Part shown: positions 16,559-24,780 of the stretch, one piece after another
Numbering within the stretch: position 1 is the first letter of the stretch
Layout of the letters: every line of letters starts with the position of its first letter
NCBI RefSeq assembly: GCF_002028425.1
Contig: NZ_CP020042.1
Location: 2,294,001-2,358,000, forward strand
Direction: 5' to 3'
Origin: Streptomyces katrae
GTDB taxonomy: Bacteria; Actinomycetota; Actinomycetes; Streptomycetales; Streptomycetaceae
Length of the DNA stretch: 64,000 nt
Position numbers and translations under genes: made by a program
Notes under the pieces: generated by a model
What the model saw: only the letters and a program-made list of their open reading frames with translations
What the model was told of the DNA's origin: nothing
Database searches by the model: none

Positions 16559-17638
16559 ATGACCACGCTGAATCTCGACGACTTCTCCGATCTGATCGAA
16601 CGCCCCGACGGGGGCGTCCGGCGTGACGCCGAGGAGCGTCGTGGGCGCCTCGCCCCGCCGCCCGGCGCCCTGGGCCGGCTCGACGAGCTCGCCGAGTGGC
16701 TGGCCGCCGCGCAGGGCCGGGTACCGGTCAAGCCCATCGAGCGGCCCCGCGTGGTCCTGTTCGCCGCCGACCACGGCATCGCCGCCGCCGGGGTCTCCGC
16801 CCGGCCCGCGGGCAGCGCCCACGAACTGGTGCGGGCGGTCCTCGACGGGACCAGCCCGGTCTCGATCCTCGCCGGACGCTTCGGAGCCGGCATCCGCGTC
16901 GTCGACGCCGGCCTGGACTGCGACCCCGCCCTGCTGCCCGAGGACGTCGTCCGCCACCGCGTACGCCGCGGCAGCGGGCGCATCGACGTCGAGGACGCGC
17001 TCACGGCGGAGGAGGCCGAGGCAGCGCTGAAGCTCGGCATCAAGATCGCCGACGAGGAAGCCGACTCCGGGACCGACCTGGTCGTCCTCGGCGACCTCAG
17101 CGTGGGCGGCACCACCGTCGCCGCCACCCTCGTCGCCGCCCTGTGCGGCACCGACGCCTCGGTGGTCACCGGCCGCGGCGGCCTGCCCATCGACGACCTG
17201 GCCTGGATGCGCAAGTGCGCCGCCATCCGCGACTCGCTGCGCCGCGCCCGCCCGGTGCTCGGCGACCAGACGGCGCTCCTGGCGGCGGTCGGCGGCGCGG
17301 ACGTCGCCGCCCTCACCGGCTTCCTGCTCCAGTGCGCGGTGCGCCGTACGCCCGTCATCCTCGACGGGGTCGTCTCGGCCGCCTGCGGGCTGGTCGCCCA
17401 GCGGGCCGCCTTCCGCGCCCCCGACTGGTGGCTGGCGGGACAGAGCAGCGGGGAGCCCGGCCAGGCCAAGGCACTTGACCGGATGGCGCTCAACCCGGTG
17501 CTCGACCACGGCGTCACAGTGGGAGAGGGAACCGGAGCCCTGCTGGCGCTCCCCCTGGTCCAGGCGGCCGCCGCGCTCGCCGCGGAGCTCCCCGAGACCG
17601 CGTCCGGGGAGCCGCCGGCGGACCAGAAGACGGACTGA
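16559..17638 (+). CDS. cobT: Nicotinate-nucleotide--dimethylbenzimidazole phosphoribosyltransferase
   Basis: A 359-aa CobT that forms alpha-ribazole phosphate from nicotinate mononucleotide and dimethylbenzimidazole, the lower-ligand arm of cobalamin synthesis. Visible family signatures are PPGALGRLDELAEWLA, FAADHGIAAAGVSA, the glycine-rich LGDLSVGGTTVAATL, and the C-terminal catalytic-glutamate region NPVLDHGVTVGEGTGALLAL. With CobU and CobS it supplies the nucleotide-loop assembly steps. The ATG at 16559 is preceded by TAATCT at leaderless distance. Confidence 0.95.
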   Translation: MTTLNLDDFSDLIERPDGGVRRDAEERRGRLAPPPGALGRLDELAEWLAAAQGRVPVKPIERPRVVLFAADHGIAAAGVSARPAGSAHELVRAVLDGTSPVSILAGRFGAGIRVVDAGLDCDPALLPEDVVRHRVRRGSGRIDVEDALTAEEAEAALKLGIKIADEEADSGTDLVVLGDLSVGGTTVAATLVAALCGTDASVVTGRGGLPIDDLAWMRKCAAIRDSLRRARPVLGDQTALLAAVGGADVAALTGFLLQCAVRRTPVILDGVVSAACGLVAQRAAFRAPDWWLAGQSSGEPGQAKALDRMALNPVLDHGVTVGEGTGALLALPLVQAAAALAAELPETASGEPPADQKTD

Positions 17639-17734
17639 AAGCACCGGGCACCACGGGCCTGACCAGTCCGCAGTGCTCGTACGGCCTGCGGACCGGTGAC
17701 GCCCATATCATCGCGTTTCATGGGAGAGGTCCGC

Positions 17735-19630
17735 TTGACCAGCGTAGAAACCGACCGGAACAGCCTCGATCAGGCTTCCGGCAAGGGTTTGGACAACAAG
17801 AAGCAGAAAGAGAGGGAGCAGGGAAGGGAACAAGGAGGGGACACCTCCGCGAAACCCGAGACCCGCAGGGGGAGCCCGGCCTCGCGGCGCGGCGCCGCCT
17901 TCGCCGTCTGGTACCTCCGGGCCGTCACTTTCGTCAACTTCCTGAGCGCGGTGTGGCTCTCGCTCGGGCAGGACCTGCGCCGGCACAACACCGCCGACTT
18001 CTACACCCCGTACCTGCTGACGGCCGGCTTCGCCTCCGGGCTGTTCTCGCTGCTGCTCGCGGTCACCATGGGCCGCCGCAAGCGGGCCGCCTGGATCCTG
18101 AACCTCGTGGTCAGCGGCCTGCTGCTGCTGGCGTTCGCGATCGCCGCCTTCGCCCCGTGCACCGGCGGCGAGTTCAGCCTGTGCTACCCGGAGTTCCGCG
18201 AGCACGCCCAGAACTGGGTCTCGCTCGCCCTGACCGCCGCCTTCGTCGGCGCCCTCCTGGTGGGCCGCCACGAGTTCTACGCCAAGGGCGACCGCTCCAA
18301 CCCCAAGCTGGCCACCGCCGTCGCCGCCGTCGGCCTGCTGCTCACCTCACTCGTCGCCGCCCTCCTCGTCGGCGCGACCAACACCGACCCCGACCGGGCC
18401 GACGCCACGTTCCTGGCCCGCTGGCGCTACGGCGTGATGCGGCTGATCACCCTGGCGCCCGACGACAAGGCGTACCAGTCGATCACCACCCCCGCCTGGG
18501 TGGACGTGTTCATCAACGTCATGTCGATGCTGCTGCTGCTCGCCGTGCTGTTCGCGGCCTTCCGCTCCCGCCGCGCCGTCGACCCGCTCACCCCCGAGGA
18601 CGAGGAGAAGCTGCGCGCCCTCCTGGCCAAGCAGGGCGACCGCGACTCCCTCGGCTACTTCGCGCTGCGCCGCGAGAAGTCCGTCATCTGGTCCCCCACC
18701 GGCAAGGCCGCCGTCACCTACCGCGTCGTCGGCGGGGTCTCGCTGGCCTCCGGCGACCCCATCGGCGACCCCGAGGCCTGGCCCGGCGCCATCGAGCCCT
18801 GGCTGGCCGAGGCCCGCGAGCACGGCTGGGTGCCCGCCGTGATGGGCGCCTCCGAGGAAGCCGGACAGATCTACGCCCGGCACGGGCTCGACGCCCTGGA
18901 ACTCGGCGACGAGGCCATCGTCGAAACCGCCGAGTTCACGCTGGAGGGCCGCGCCATGCGCACCGTCCGGCAGGCCTACAACCGGGTCAAGCGCGCCGGC
19001 TACACCGTCCGCATCCGCCGCCACGCCGACATCCCGGCCGAGGAGATGGCCGTCCTGCTCCAGCGCGCCGACGACTGGCGCGACGGCGCGACCGAGCGCG
19101 GCTTCTCCATGGCCCTGGGCCGCCTCGGCGACCCGGACGACGGCCAGTGCGTGATGCTGGAGTGCACCGACGGCAACGGCGACCTGCGCGCCGTGCTGTC
19201 CTTCGTGCCGTGGGGCCCCAAGGGCCTGTCGCTGGACCTGATGCGCCGTGACCGGGACTCCGAGAACGGCCTGATGGAGTTCATGGTCATCGAACTCCTG
19301 GAACGCTCGAAGGAGATCGGCGTCACACAGGTCTCACTGAACTTCGCCATGTTCCGTTCCGTCTTCGAGCGGGGGTCCAAGCTCGGCGCGGGACCGGTGC
19401 TGCGCATGTGGCGTTCGCTGCTGAGCTTCTTCTCCCGCTGGTGGCAGATCGAGTCCCTCTACCGGGCCAACGCCAAATACCGTCCGATCTGGGAGCCGCG
19501 GTTCATGCTCTTCGAGAAGAGTTCCGACCTGCTGCGCATCGGAATCGCGGCGGGCCGGGCCGAGGGCTTCCTGGAGGCGCCCGGCCTGCCGAAGTGGCTG
19601 CACCGCAGACATCTGGAGACGATTCGTTGA
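17735..19630 (+). CDS. MprF-like membrane protein with phosphatidylglycerol lysyltransferase domain
   Basis: A 631-aa protein: a charged N-terminus, about six membrane helices within residues 60-300, then a cytoplasmic GNAT-like domain of the DUF2156/MprF type (VGGVSLASGDPIGDP, WVPAVMGASEEA, MRTVRQAYNRVKRAGY, GLSLDLMRRDRDSENGLMEFMV). MprF enzymes transfer amino acids from aminoacyl-tRNA to membrane lipids, changing surface charge; this activity is inferred. I chose the TTG at 17735 because GGGAGAGG lies 5 nt upstream; the ATG at 17720 is a possible alternative. The next gene overlaps by 4 nt. Confidence 0.85.
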   Translation: MTSVETDRNSLDQASGKGLDNKKQKEREQGREQGGDTSAKPETRRGSPASRRGAAFAVWYLRAVTFVNFLSAVWLSLGQDLRRHNTADFYTPYLLTAGFASGLFSLLLAVTMGRRKRAAWILNLVVSGLLLLAFAIAAFAPCTGGEFSLCYPEFREHAQNWVSLALTAAFVGALLVGRHEFYAKGDRSNPKLATAVAAVGLLLTSLVAALLVGATNTDPDRADATFLARWRYGVMRLITLAPDDKAYQSITTPAWVDVFINVMSMLLLLAVLFAAFRSRRAVDPLTPEDEEKLRALLAKQGDRDSLGYFALRREKSVIWSPTGKAAVTYRVVGGVSLASGDPIGDPEAWPGAIEPWLAEAREHGWVPAVMGASEEAGQIYARHGLDALELGDEAIVETAEFTLEGRAMRTVRQAYNRVKRAGYTVRIRRHADIPAEEMAVLLQRADDWRDGATERGFSMALGRLGDPDDGQCVMLECTDGNGDLRAVLSFVPWGPKGLSLDLMRRDRDSENGLMEFMVIELLERSKEIGVTQVSLNFAMFRSVFERGSKLGAGPVLRMWRSLLSFFSRWWQIESLYRANAKYRPIWEPRFMLFEKSSDLLRIGIAAGRAEGFLEAPGLPKWLHRRHLETIR

Positions 19631-20361
19631 CGTCGTGGACGACGGCCTCACCGCGGCGGTTCGCCCGCCGCGAGTGGGGCCCCCTGTTCTGGACCCTCAG
19701 GGGCGCACTCGTCCGCGACAAGTGGCGCGCCGTCCCGATGACCCTCGGGGCGGTCTGCCTCACCTCGGTCTTCCAGATCGTCCAGAACACGTCCTGGGGC
19801 TTCCAGCCCGTCCAGAACCTCGGGTCCGTCAAGGCCGTCGACCCCCTGTGGCTCGCGCTGCTGCGCACGCCGCTCTCCCTCTTCGTCCCCGCCCTCGACC
19901 TTCCCGTGTGGGGGGCGCTCGCGCAGATCCTGCTGGTGTTCGGGATCGCCGAGATCTGCATCGGCTGGTGGCGCACCCTGCTGATCGGCTACATCGCCAC
20001 CCTCGCCGGCACCACCTACGCCCGCATCGGGCTCTCGCTGGGCCCCGACCACCCCCTCGGCCTGCCGGTGACCGACCGCGTGGTCAACGACACCGGCCCG
20101 TCGGCGGCGGTGGTGGGCCTGGCCCTCTACGTCTGCTGGCGCTACCGGGCCTACCTCACCGGCACGCTGGTGATCCTCGTGATGATCGGGGAGGTGCTCG
20201 TCAAGGACAACCTGGCGGGCAAGGAACACCTCGCGGCCATCGCCGCCGTCATGGCGGTGTGCGTGGTCCGCGCGAAGTGGGGGCCGCCCCGGTCCCGGGC
20301 ACCGCTGGGGGTACGGGCCCCGGCGGCGCCCGGGGGGCCGGGGTCGGGCGGGGGTGGGTGA
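19627..20361 (+). CDS. Polytopic membrane protein, rhomboid-like, coupled to MprF-like gene
   Basis: A 244-aa protein starting at a TTG that overlaps the previous TGA (TTGA), which implies translational coupling. It has five or six membrane helices, including GALAQILLVFGIAEICIGWW and LLIGYIATLAGTTYARIGL, and a Pro/Gly-rich tail. The SAAVVGLAL stretch and overall layout recall rhomboid-like proteins, but no Ser-His catalytic pair is evident, so I do not call it a protease. Tight linkage suggests work with the MprF-like protein on membrane lipids. Confidence 0.72.
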   Translation: MTSWTTASPRRFARREWGPLFWTLRGALVRDKWRAVPMTLGAVCLTSVFQIVQNTSWGFQPVQNLGSVKAVDPLWLALLRTPLSLFVPALDLPVWGALAQILLVFGIAEICIGWWRTLLIGYIATLAGTTYARIGLSLGPDHPLGLPVTDRVVNDTGPSAAVVGLALYVCWRYRAYLTGTLVILVMIGEVLVKDNLAGKEHLAAIAAVMAVCVVRAKWGPPRSRAPLGVRAPAAPGGPGSGGGG

Positions 20362-20528
20362 GGGGGTGGTGGGTGAGGGCCGCGGGTGTTGCCTGCCGTG
20401 AGTACCGCCTCCCTCCACCGCCGACCCCGCCGGGAGCACCGGCGCCCGTCGGGTTCGGTGGTGCCACCCGGGGCCGTACGGGCCGCCCGGGGCCGCCCGG
20501 GGCCGTACGGGCCGCGGGCGTGAGCCCG

Positions 20529-20534
20529 TACCGT
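20529..20534 (+). promoter_or_regulatory. -10 box of a likely leaderless transcript
   Basis: TACCGT ends six nt before the GTG at 20541, with no Shine-Dalgarno; it supports that start over the GTG at 20520. Confidence 0.45.
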
Positions 20535-20540
20535 ATCCGG

Positions 20541-21773
20541 GTGACGACCACAGACCTCGGGCCCGGGCCCTTCCCCACCGGGCGGCAGTGGATGCGGGCC
20601 CATCCGCTCGCCACCGACGCCGTGCTGGCGCTCGGGGCGCTGGTCTCCATGGTCCTCGGGTCCTTCGTCGACCCGCACGGCCCGCTCGGGCCCGCCTTCC
20701 GCACCCGCGCCCCCGAACCCGTCTCGCTGCTGCTGATGCTGTTCGGTGCGGCCGCCCTCGTCTTCCGCCGCCGCAGCCCGCGCACCGTGCTTGCCGTCAC
20801 CTGCGGGCTGTCGCTGGTCGAGCTGGCCACCGGTGAGCCGCGGGCGCCCGTCGCGATGAGCGCCGTGATCGCCCTCTACACGGTGGCCGCGCGCACCGAC
20901 CGTCCCACCACCTGGCGGACCGGCCTGCTGACGATGGCGGGCCTGACCGGCGTGGCCATGCTGGCCGGACCGCTGCCCTGGTACGCGCAGGAGAACATCG
21001 GCATCTTCGCCTGGACCGGCATGGCCGCGGCCGCCGGCGACGCGGTACGCAGCCGCCGGGCCTTCGTGGACGCCATCCGGGAACGGGCCGAACGCGCCGA
21101 GCGGACCCGCGAGGAGGAGGCCCGGCGCCGGGTCGCGGAGGAACGGCTGCGCATCGCCCGGGACCTGCACGACGTGGTGGCCCACCACATCGCCCTGGTC
21201 AACGTGCAGGCGGGCGTGGCGGCGCACGTCATGGACAAGCGGCCCGACCAGGCCAAGGAGGCCCTGGCCCACGTACGGGACGCGAGCCGGTCCGCCCTGA
21301 ACGAGCTCCGGGCGACGGTGGGCCTGCTGCGGCAGTCCGGCGACCCGGAGGCCCCGACGGAGCCGGCGCCCGGGCTGGCCGTACTGGACGAGCTCCTCGA
21401 CACCTTCCGGCACGCCGGCCTGCCGGTCGAGGCCACCGTCCAACTGGGGGCGGGGGCGGGGGCGGAGGCGCAACCGCTGCCGGCGGCGGTGGACCTGGCG
21501 GCGTACCGGGTGATCCAGGAGGCCCTGACCAACGTCCGCAAGCACGCGGGCCCGGGCGCACAAGCCCAGGTCAGCGTGGTCCGGGTGGGCGCCTCGGTGG
21601 AGGTGACCGTCCTGGACGACGGCGGCGACTCCGCCGACTCCTCCCCGGGCGACCCGGGAGGCGGCCACGGCCTCCTGGGCATGCGCGAACGCGCGGCCGC
21701 CCTGGGCGGCTCCTGCTTCACGGGCCCCCGCTACGGGGGCGGATACCGGGTCCACGCGATCCTGCCGGCCTGA
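20541..21773 (+). CDS. Sensor histidine kinase (NarL-partner type)
   Basis: A 410-aa HisKA_3 kinase. Four or five membrane helices fill residues about 20-165 with little extracellular loop, then a coiled linker rich in Glu/Arg. The phosphoacceptor His lies in RIARDLHDVVAHH near residue 215. An HATPase_c domain follows with the N box RVIQEALTNVRKHAG and the G box GGHGLLGMRERAAALGG. No response-regulator gene is adjacent. The regulator at 9.6-10.3 kb is of the right class but pairing is a guess. Confidence 0.9.
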   Translation: MTTTDLGPGPFPTGRQWMRAHPLATDAVLALGALVSMVLGSFVDPHGPLGPAFRTRAPEPVSLLLMLFGAAALVFRRRSPRTVLAVTCGLSLVELATGEPRAPVAMSAVIALYTVAARTDRPTTWRTGLLTMAGLTGVAMLAGPLPWYAQENIGIFAWTGMAAAAGDAVRSRRAFVDAIRERAERAERTREEEARRRVAEERLRIARDLHDVVAHHIALVNVQAGVAAHVMDKRPDQAKEALAHVRDASRSALNELRATVGLLRQSGDPEAPTEPAPGLAVLDELLDTFRHAGLPVEATVQLGAGAGAEAQPLPAAVDLAAYRVIQEALTNVRKHAGPGAQAQVSVVRVGASVEVTVLDDGGDSADSSPGDPGGGHGLLGMRERAAALGGSCFTGPRYGGGYRVHAILPA

Positions 21774-21919
21774 GCCCGGGCCCGCCATCGCCCCCTCGAG
21801 GCGTAGGAGCCGGGCGGTGCCTGCCCACCCGCCTCGCGGCGGTACCCGACCGTGCCAGAACCAGACAGCGGACCGGCACCCAGGAGGTCGGAGCCACACT
21901 CGGCGGTCTCAGGGATGGG

Positions 21920-22070
21920 TTGGGGCTTTCCCGTCAGTCTCATCGTCCTTCCGCGTCGGGCCGGTCAGTCAAGAGCGCTCCTTCGTCGCGTCGCTACGCG
22001 ATGTCGCTGCGCTCCACTCTTGACAGCCCGTCCCGCCACGGAAAAACGAAGACTGCCGGGAAACCCCCAA
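21920..22070 (-). repeat. Terminal palindrome, left copy (P1)
   Basis: A 151-bp imperfect inverted repeat. The outer arms include GGGGCTTTCCCGTCAGTC and GACTGCCGGGAAACCCCC. The inner stem GTCAAGAG (21968-21975) pairs with CTCTTGAC (22017-22024). Between the inner arms lies a TCGCG/CGCGA hairpin. Confidence 0.75.
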
Positions 22071-22962
22071 AGGAACGGGACGGACGTTCATAGGACATCC
22101 GGCGGACTCAGCGACCCTCCGGGGTCGTCGGGGGCCGCCACGCCAAGCATCCGGGCCGACGAGTCAGTTCATCGGGGCCGCGATCCGCGACAGATCGCTA
22201 CGCGCTCCTCTCATCTCAGCGTCCGGCGACCGTCTGGGGTCGCTGTCCGCAGGAAAGGACGACAGGATCGTCATCCGGGGCCGGTGGGCGCATCAAATCG
22301 CTACGCGCTCCTGCCTTTTCGGCGTCCGGCGACCGCCTGGGGTCGCTGCCCGCACCAAAGGGCGACGGAATTGGCATCTGGAGCCGCCAGGCGCGTCAGA
22401 TCGCTACGCGCTTCTCTCTTTTCGGCGTCCGGCGGCCGCCTGGGGCTGATACCTGCACCAAACGACGAACAGAGCAGCATCCGGGCTTGTGGGCGCGTCA
22501 GATCGCTACGCGCTGCCGAGATCCCGGCGTCCGACGGCCGTCCGTGGCTGTTGGCGGCATCAAAAGCAGATCCGCAGAGCATCCCGGCCCAAGACGGCCG
22601 TCAACCGCCGAGATTTGAGGAGCGCGTAGCGATCTGACGCGCCTGAGGTCGCCTGATGGCCTTCTCATCAGCATTGCGTGCAGGCAGCAACCCTAGACGG
22701 CCGCCGGACGCCGAAAAGAGGGCAGCGCGTAGCGATTTGTCGCGCCCCCCGGCCCCGGATGCCGAATCCGTCGGCTTTTGGTGCGGGCAGCGGCCCCAGG
22801 CGGTCGGCGGACGCTGAGACGAGAGGAGCGCGTAGCGATCTGTCGCGAATCGCGGCCCCGTTTGACTCTCCTGTCGGCCCGAATGCTTGGCGAGGCGGCC
22901 CCCGACGACCCCGAAGGGTCGCTGATACGGCCGTATGTCCAATGAACATCCGTCCCGTTCCT

Positions 22963-23110
22963 TTGGGGGTTCCCGGCAGTCTTCGGCATTTCGTGGCGGG
23001 TCGTGCTGTCAAGGGTCGCCGTAGGCGATCGCGCAGCGACGCGACGAAGGAGCGCCCTTGACAGGGCGGCCCGACGCGGAAGGACGATGGGACTGACGGG
23101 AAGCCCCCAA
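22963..23110 (+). repeat. Terminal palindrome, right copy (P2)
   Basis: A 148-bp imperfect inverted repeat. The inner stem CTGTCAAGGG (23006-23015) pairs with CCCTTGACAG (23055-23064). Inside lie hairpins TCGCC-GTA-GGCGA (23016-23028) and TCGCG-CAGCGA-CGCGA (23029-23044). Confidence 0.75.
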
Positions 23111-23215
23111 CCTTCTCTGAGACCGGTCGGGGAGGTCCCGCCCCTCCCCCACCCCGGTCCACTGCGCCAGTGCCGCTCGGCGGGGTCTCGTCCCCGCCCC
23201 GCCCCCGGGGCCGGC

Positions 23216-24040
23216 TCAGCAGGGCTTTCGCCAGGGGCCCAGTTCGTATTCCTTTTCCATCGAGCTCAGTTTCAGTTCGCGTGAACGGTCGCAGAACTCG
23301 TCCGTCGGGACTTCGTATTCGACGTGGAAGACCGCCTTGTTCGCCTTGATGAAGGGGGTCAGGCGGTCGCATTCCTCGTACTGGGCGCACTGTTCGTTGA
23401 CCGCGAAGTCGAAGTCAGCGAGGAGTTGCGGGATTTGGTCCAGGTCGTTCTTCAAGCCGACTGCCATGCCCCGGTCGTGGGCCAGGCGGGCGATCAGGCG
23501 GTTGTAGGCCAGCTGGTGGTCCGCCGTCAGGGGGAAGCCCGTCTTGTTCTTGTAGCCGTCCATGTTGTCCGGTTCGACCGCGTCGAAGCCCTTCTCCCGG
23601 CACATGTCGAAGCGTTTGGCCATCAGGGGTTCCAAGGCGGACGTCTGGCGGATGTCCAGCCAGCGTTCGCCCTTCCAGCCGTTGCCCTCCCCCAGCAGGG
23701 GCTTGGGGAAGGCGTCGGCGTCGGAGCGGAAGTCCTCCCAGGCGCCCGTGGAGACGTAGCAGATGGTCCTGCGGCCGACCGCCTTCAGCTCCGCCACCTG
23801 TTCCTTCGTCGTGTTGAACCCGTCCACGTCGTACACCGGCACCTTCACCGAGGTGTCCAGCTTCCCCGAGAGCTGCCACTGCCAGGCCGTCCCCGGCCGG
23901 GGCTGCCAGCGCTCCCCCGGTGCCTGGGAGGGGCCGGGCTCCGGGGTCTCCCCGTCGGCATCCCCGTCGTCAGGGCCCGCCGTGCAGGCGGCGGTGAGGA
24001 GCAGCAGGCCCGCCACCGCGGGGGCGGTGAAACGCTTCAT
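23216..24040 (-). CDS. GH114 endo-alpha-1,4-polygalactosaminidase-like lipoprotein
   Basis: A 274-aa exported protein. A type II signal ends in the lipobox LLTAAC, so Cys19 should be lipidated. After a Pro-rich linker comes a GH114 (Ega3/TM1410-like) barrel with WQWQLSGKLDTS, VKVPVYDVDGFNT, ICYVSTGAWEDFR and the key GFDAVEPDNMDGY segment, whose Asp and Glu sit where GH114 catalytic acids are expected. The family cleaves alpha-1,4-linked galactosamine in polymers such as galactosaminogalactan or Pel. The start overlaps the previous gene's stop (ATGA at 24037-24040). It is the last gene of the exopolysaccharide set. Confidence 0.85.
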   Translation of the reverse strand: MKRFTAPAVAGLLLLTAACTAGPDDGDADGETPEPGPSQAPGERWQPRPGTAWQWQLSGKLDTSVKVPVYDVDGFNTTKEQVAELKAVGRRTICYVSTGAWEDFRSDADAFPKPLLGEGNGWKGERWLDIRQTSALEPLMAKRFDMCREKGFDAVEPDNMDGYKNKTGFPLTADHQLAYNRLIARLAHDRGMAVGLKNDLDQIPQLLADFDFAVNEQCAQYEECDRLTPFIKANKAVFHVEYEVPTDEFCDRSRELKLSSMEKEYELGPWRKPC

Positions 24041-24690
24041 CCAGCGGTCTCCAAGGCGTACGGGAGGCTCCCCCACGGGTGGGCGCCGGTGCCGGGGACG
24101 GCGCAGTGGACCCCCGCGTGCCGTTCGGCGGCCAGTTCGGCGGTCGGGGCGTTCGGCGGGACGGCGTAGACCAGGTGGCAGAAGCGGTCGGCCGGGTGGT
24201 CGGCGGTCCAGGGGGGCGGGGTGGCGGAGCCGTCGCGGTAGGCGTCCCAGGGGCCCTCGAAGGTGACGAGGAGGTCGGCGAGGGCGGCGTAGCCGGGGTG
24301 CGGGTGGACTCCGTGGTTGAGGACGAGGGTGCGGGCCCCGGCCGCGCGGGCGGCGATGGTGAGGCGGCCGTAGTGGGGCAGCAGTTCCGGGCCGGAGGCG
24401 GCCTGGTCGAGGAAGGCGCCGTCGGCGGCGTACCAGTCGCGGTGGCGCAGCAGGTCCTGGACGACGTCGGCGTGGGGCCGGCGTCCGTAGTCGGTGTCGG
24501 TGTAGCCGAGGACGGGCACGCCGGCGTCCCTCAGCCGGGCGGCGACGGCGGCGAAGCGCTCGTCGGGGGCCTCGCCCGGTCCGCTGGCGGGGTTGAGGAC
24601 GACGGAGTGCAGCCGGCGGGCGGAGGCGATGAGCCGTTCCCACACCTCGGGCCGGTCGGCGGGATGCTCGTAGAGCGGGACCAGGAGCAT
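24037..24690 (-). CDS. Spherulin-4 family (Sph3/GH135-like) glycoside hydrolase
   Basis: A 217-aa TIM-barrel-type spherulin-4 protein: MLLVPLYEHPADRPEVWERL, VVLNPASGPGEAPD, VPVLGYTDTDYGRR, GAFLDQAASG, VLNHGVHPHPGY and LLVTFEGPW occur in the family order. Fungal Sph3 cleaves galactosaminogalactan. The strand-4 motif, usually DE, is DQ here. I chose the ATG at 24690 (GAGAAGGG just upstream). An ATG at 24780 overlaps the upstream stop but would add a 30-residue Ser/His/Pro repeat tract. No signal peptide is seen with either start. Confidence 0.82.
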   Translation of the reverse strand: MLLVPLYEHPADRPEVWERLIASARRLHSVVLNPASGPGEAPDERFAAVAARLRDAGVPVLGYTDTDYGRRPHADVVQDLLRHRDWYAADGAFLDQAASGPELLPHYGRLTIAARAAGARTLVLNHGVHPHPGYAALADLLVTFEGPWDAYRDGSATPPPWTADHPADRFCHLVYAVPPNAPTAELAAERHAGVHCAVPGTGAHPWGSLPYALETAG

Positions 24691-24780
24691 GGAGCCCTTC
24701 TCGGGATGCGAGGGGTGGGAGGGGTAGGAGAGGTGGGAGGGGTAGGAGAGGTGCCAGGAGTGCGAGGCGTGCGGGGTCAT
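24691..24780 (-). repeat. Ser-His-Pro-coding microrepeat before the spherulin gene
   Basis: Degenerate CTCCCACCCCTCC-type repeats run from about 24700 to 24772. Read from the ATG at 24780 they encode SHLSYPSHPSHP-like sequence. The tract is either a spacer or a repeat-expanded N-terminal extension. Confidence 0.5.

Larger units (their letters stand above)
21904..23125. repeat. Double-armed 103-bp tandem repeat element bounded by 150-bp palindromes
   Basis: A 1.2-kb gene-free block. The core CGCGTAGCGAT occurs at 22623, 22726 and 22829 (+), and its complement, in (A/G)ATCGCTACGCG, at 22192, 22295, 22398 and 22500. Spacings are 103, 103, 102 in the left arm and 103, 103 in the right. The whole unit is conserved, with GCCCCAGGCGG, GGCGGACGC and CCGGCCCCGGATGCC segments at fixed offsets. 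The two arms are head-to-head. Each ends in the same module (GAACATCCGTCCCGTTCC then a long palindrome) and the boundary CTGAGACCG. Open frames crossing it read low-complexity Arg/Ser/Pro and are not genes. Confidence 0.85.

Noticed and set aside
15263-17644. 793-codon open frame on the minus strand
   Set aside because: Antisense to cobU and cobT, which carry full catalytic motifs.
22192-22841. CRISPR array
   Set aside because: The full 103-bp unit is conserved, so there are no unique spacers; the repeats invert in the middle; no cas gene is present.
21904-23125. Chromosome telomere
   Set aside because: The small hairpins with TAC or GCA-type loops recall Streptomyces telomere palindromes, but the element is internal with ordinary core genes on both sides and appears again at 57 kb.
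21852-23390. Open frames of 90-260 codons on both strands in the repeat element
   Set aside because: They read the same 103-bp repeats in several frames, with Arg/Ser/Pro-rich low-complexity sequence, no ribosome sites and no domain. The DNA structure explains them.
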